DNA from: JANYCG01 sp031418395 | Lineage (GTDB): Bacteria > Pseudomonadota > Gammaproteobacteria > Burkholderiales > Burkholderiaceae_C | Assembly: GCA_031418395.1 (NCBI GenBank) | Contig: JANOXL010000299.1 | Location: 1-6,781 of the forward strand | Length of the DNA: 6,781 nt | Direction of reading: 5' to 3' | Shown: positions 5,948 to 6,781 of the stretch, piece after piece | Layout: each line of letters starts with the position of its first letter | How positions within the stretch are numbered: position 1 is the first letter of the stretch | The notes under the pieces: generated by a model | Told to the model about the DNA's origin: nothing | Seen by the model: only the letters and a program-made list of their open reading frames with translations | Database searches by the model: none | Translations under genes and position numbers: made by a program

Positions 5948-6625
5948 TTAATTGATTGGCGTGAGTAAGTGCGCGTGAACTGCACCCGCCTTGGCATGCC
6001 GGTGCAAACTGAGTTTGAACGGTACCAGTTGCTCGTCTGACCATTTCTTGGGCGCTTCCAGATAGACAAAACCATCCGCTGCGACAACACTGCCAGCGGC
6101 CAAAAGTGCCGGCTCAAAGAGCTTTGAATCAAAGGGTGGATCCAGAAAAATCACATCGACGCTCCCGGCTGCCAAGGCGGCTAGCGCGTGAAGCCCGTCG
6201 CCCCGAATAACCGTCACCGCGTCGGCTTTGAGTTGCGCCTTCATCAAGTCCAACTGGGCCACCAGGGTTTTGTCAGACTCCACCAGCCGCACCTCACGCG
6301 CTCCGCGTGAGGCCGCCTCAAACCCGAGCGCCCCCGTGCCCGCAAAAACATCAACACAACGCAGCCCCGTCAAGTCTTGCCCCAGCCAGTTGAACAAAGT
6401 TTCGCGCACCCGGTCGGGCGTCGGGCGCAGACCCGGCTTGTCCACCACCTTGAGCTTGGTGCGTTTCCACATGCCGCCAATGAGGCGGATTTCGTGATTC
6501 TTTCCCCCGATCGGATGGGTTGGGTGTTTTTTTTCGCTCAACGGACGGGCTACTGAGCTTCGGCCGCCCACACTGCCCGCGTCAAGACTTGTCCGATTGA
6601 TCGCCCAATGATCGATGTTTTTCAA
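5948..6625 (-). CDS. rsmD: 16S rRNA (guanine(966)-N(2))-methyltransferase
   Basis: This S-adenosylmethionine-dependent enzyme methylates G966 of 16S rRNA during assembly of the small ribosomal subunit. From the TTG at 6625 it has 225 aa. The conserved domain starts at EIRLIGGMWKRTKL (45-58), with GLRPTPDRVRETLFNWL (65-81). Motif I is VDVFAGTGALGFEA (91-104), the acidic residue after the next strand is Glu116, and the catalytic motif IV is LDPPFD (161-166). The start is uncertain. The TTG at 6625 overlaps the upstream peptidase stop by 4 nt (TTGA) and follows a G-rich stretch, which favours coupled translation. A GTG at 6571 and a TTG at 6541 are alternatives, giving 207 and 197 aa, the last closest to the family's usual length. 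Residues 1-44 are not family-conserved and include a run of eight A (6534-6527). Confidence 0.95.
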   Translation of the reverse strand: MKNIDHWAINRTSLDAGSVGGRSSVARPLSEKKHPTHPIGGKNHEIRLIGGMWKRTKLKVVDKPGLRPTPDRVRETLFNWLGQDLTGLRCVDVFAGTGALGFEAASRGAREVRLVESDKTLVAQLDLMKAQLKADAVTVIRGDGLHALAALAAGSVDVIFLDPPFDSKLFEPALLAAGSVVAADGFVYLEAPKKWSDEQLVPFKLSLHRHAKAGAVHAHLLTPIN

Positions 6626-6781
6626 GACCCGCCCCCCACCACCACCGTCACCATCCGGTCCGGCTGCAACTTGCGCGCAAAGGCGGCTTTAATGTCGGCC
6701 AGCGTTACTTTTTCTACCGCCTGCGTCCAGGTGTCGAGGTAGTCCAGGGGCAATTGGTACCACCCGATGTTGGCGATGTTG
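6622..6781 (-). CDS. M16 (pitrilysin/insulinase) family peptidase, C-terminal end only
   Basis: Only the last 52 residues are present; the gene continues past the right edge of the window. The tail includes NIGWYQLPLDYLDTWTQ, VTLADIKAAFARKLQPDRM and ends VTVVVGGGS. It matches the C-terminus of M16-type peptidases found upstream of rsmD in Burkholderiales. This domain lacks the HXXEH zinc site, so activity cannot be judged. Its TGA stop overlaps the rsmD TTG by 4 nt, so the two are likely one operon with coaD behind. Confidence 0.8.
   Translation of the reverse strand, partial: NIANIGWYQLPLDYLDTWTQAVEKVTLADIKAAFARKLQPDRMVTVVVGGGS

Noticed and set aside
6042..6058. TTTCTTGGGCGC, similar to the constant block of the repeats
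   Set aside because: It encodes conserved-looking RsmD residues (APKKWS) and lacks the rest of the block, so the similarity is chance.

Overview
The window looks like a chromosomal piece of a betaproteobacterium, most likely Burkholderiales/Comamonadaceae (Rhodoferax/Polaromonas-like). This rests on high-GC coding DNA, the M16 peptidase–rsmD–coaD gene order, protein sequences that read as Comamonadaceae homologues, and a modular C-run/G-run intergenic repeat of a kind I recall from that family. The taxonomic call comes from memory and not from a search.

Left part (1-5121, all on +): four genes in a row. They are a family 5 (peptide/nickel/opine-type) ABC transporter substrate-binding protein with a signal peptide, an amidase-signature hydrolase with a complete Lys/cis-Ser/Ser triad, a TTC38-like tetratricopeptide protein of unknown function, and a small alpha/beta hydrolase with a complete Ser/Asp/His triad. 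Together they suggest uptake of a small amide- or peptide-like compound followed by hydrolysis in the cytoplasm. The substrate cannot be read from the sequence, and the permease and ATPase genes are not in the window. Two copies of one dispersed repeat sit between genes 1/2 and 2/3. The second copy supplies the last 19 codons and the stop codon of the amidase.

Middle (5122-5349): a convergent spacer between the alpha/beta hydrolase (+) and coaD (-). Its right half is strikingly AT-rich. It holds a cluster of TGTTAA half-sites, a 7-bp-arm palindrome, and a candidate leftward promoter with a perfect extended -10. None of these serves an obvious gene.

Right part (5350-6781, all on -): a housekeeping cluster, read right to left. 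It runs from the C-terminal end of an M16 zinc-peptidase-family protein (cut by the window edge) to rsmD (16S rRNA m2G966 methyltransferase, overlapping the peptidase stop by 4 nt) and then coaD (phosphopantetheine adenylyltransferase of coenzyme A synthesis). No tRNA, rRNA, CRISPR array, transposase or phage gene was seen. I did not find a clearly novel system. The best leads are the repeat captured as coding sequence, the uncharacterised amidase–TTC38–hydrolase module, and the unexplained regulatory-looking spacer.
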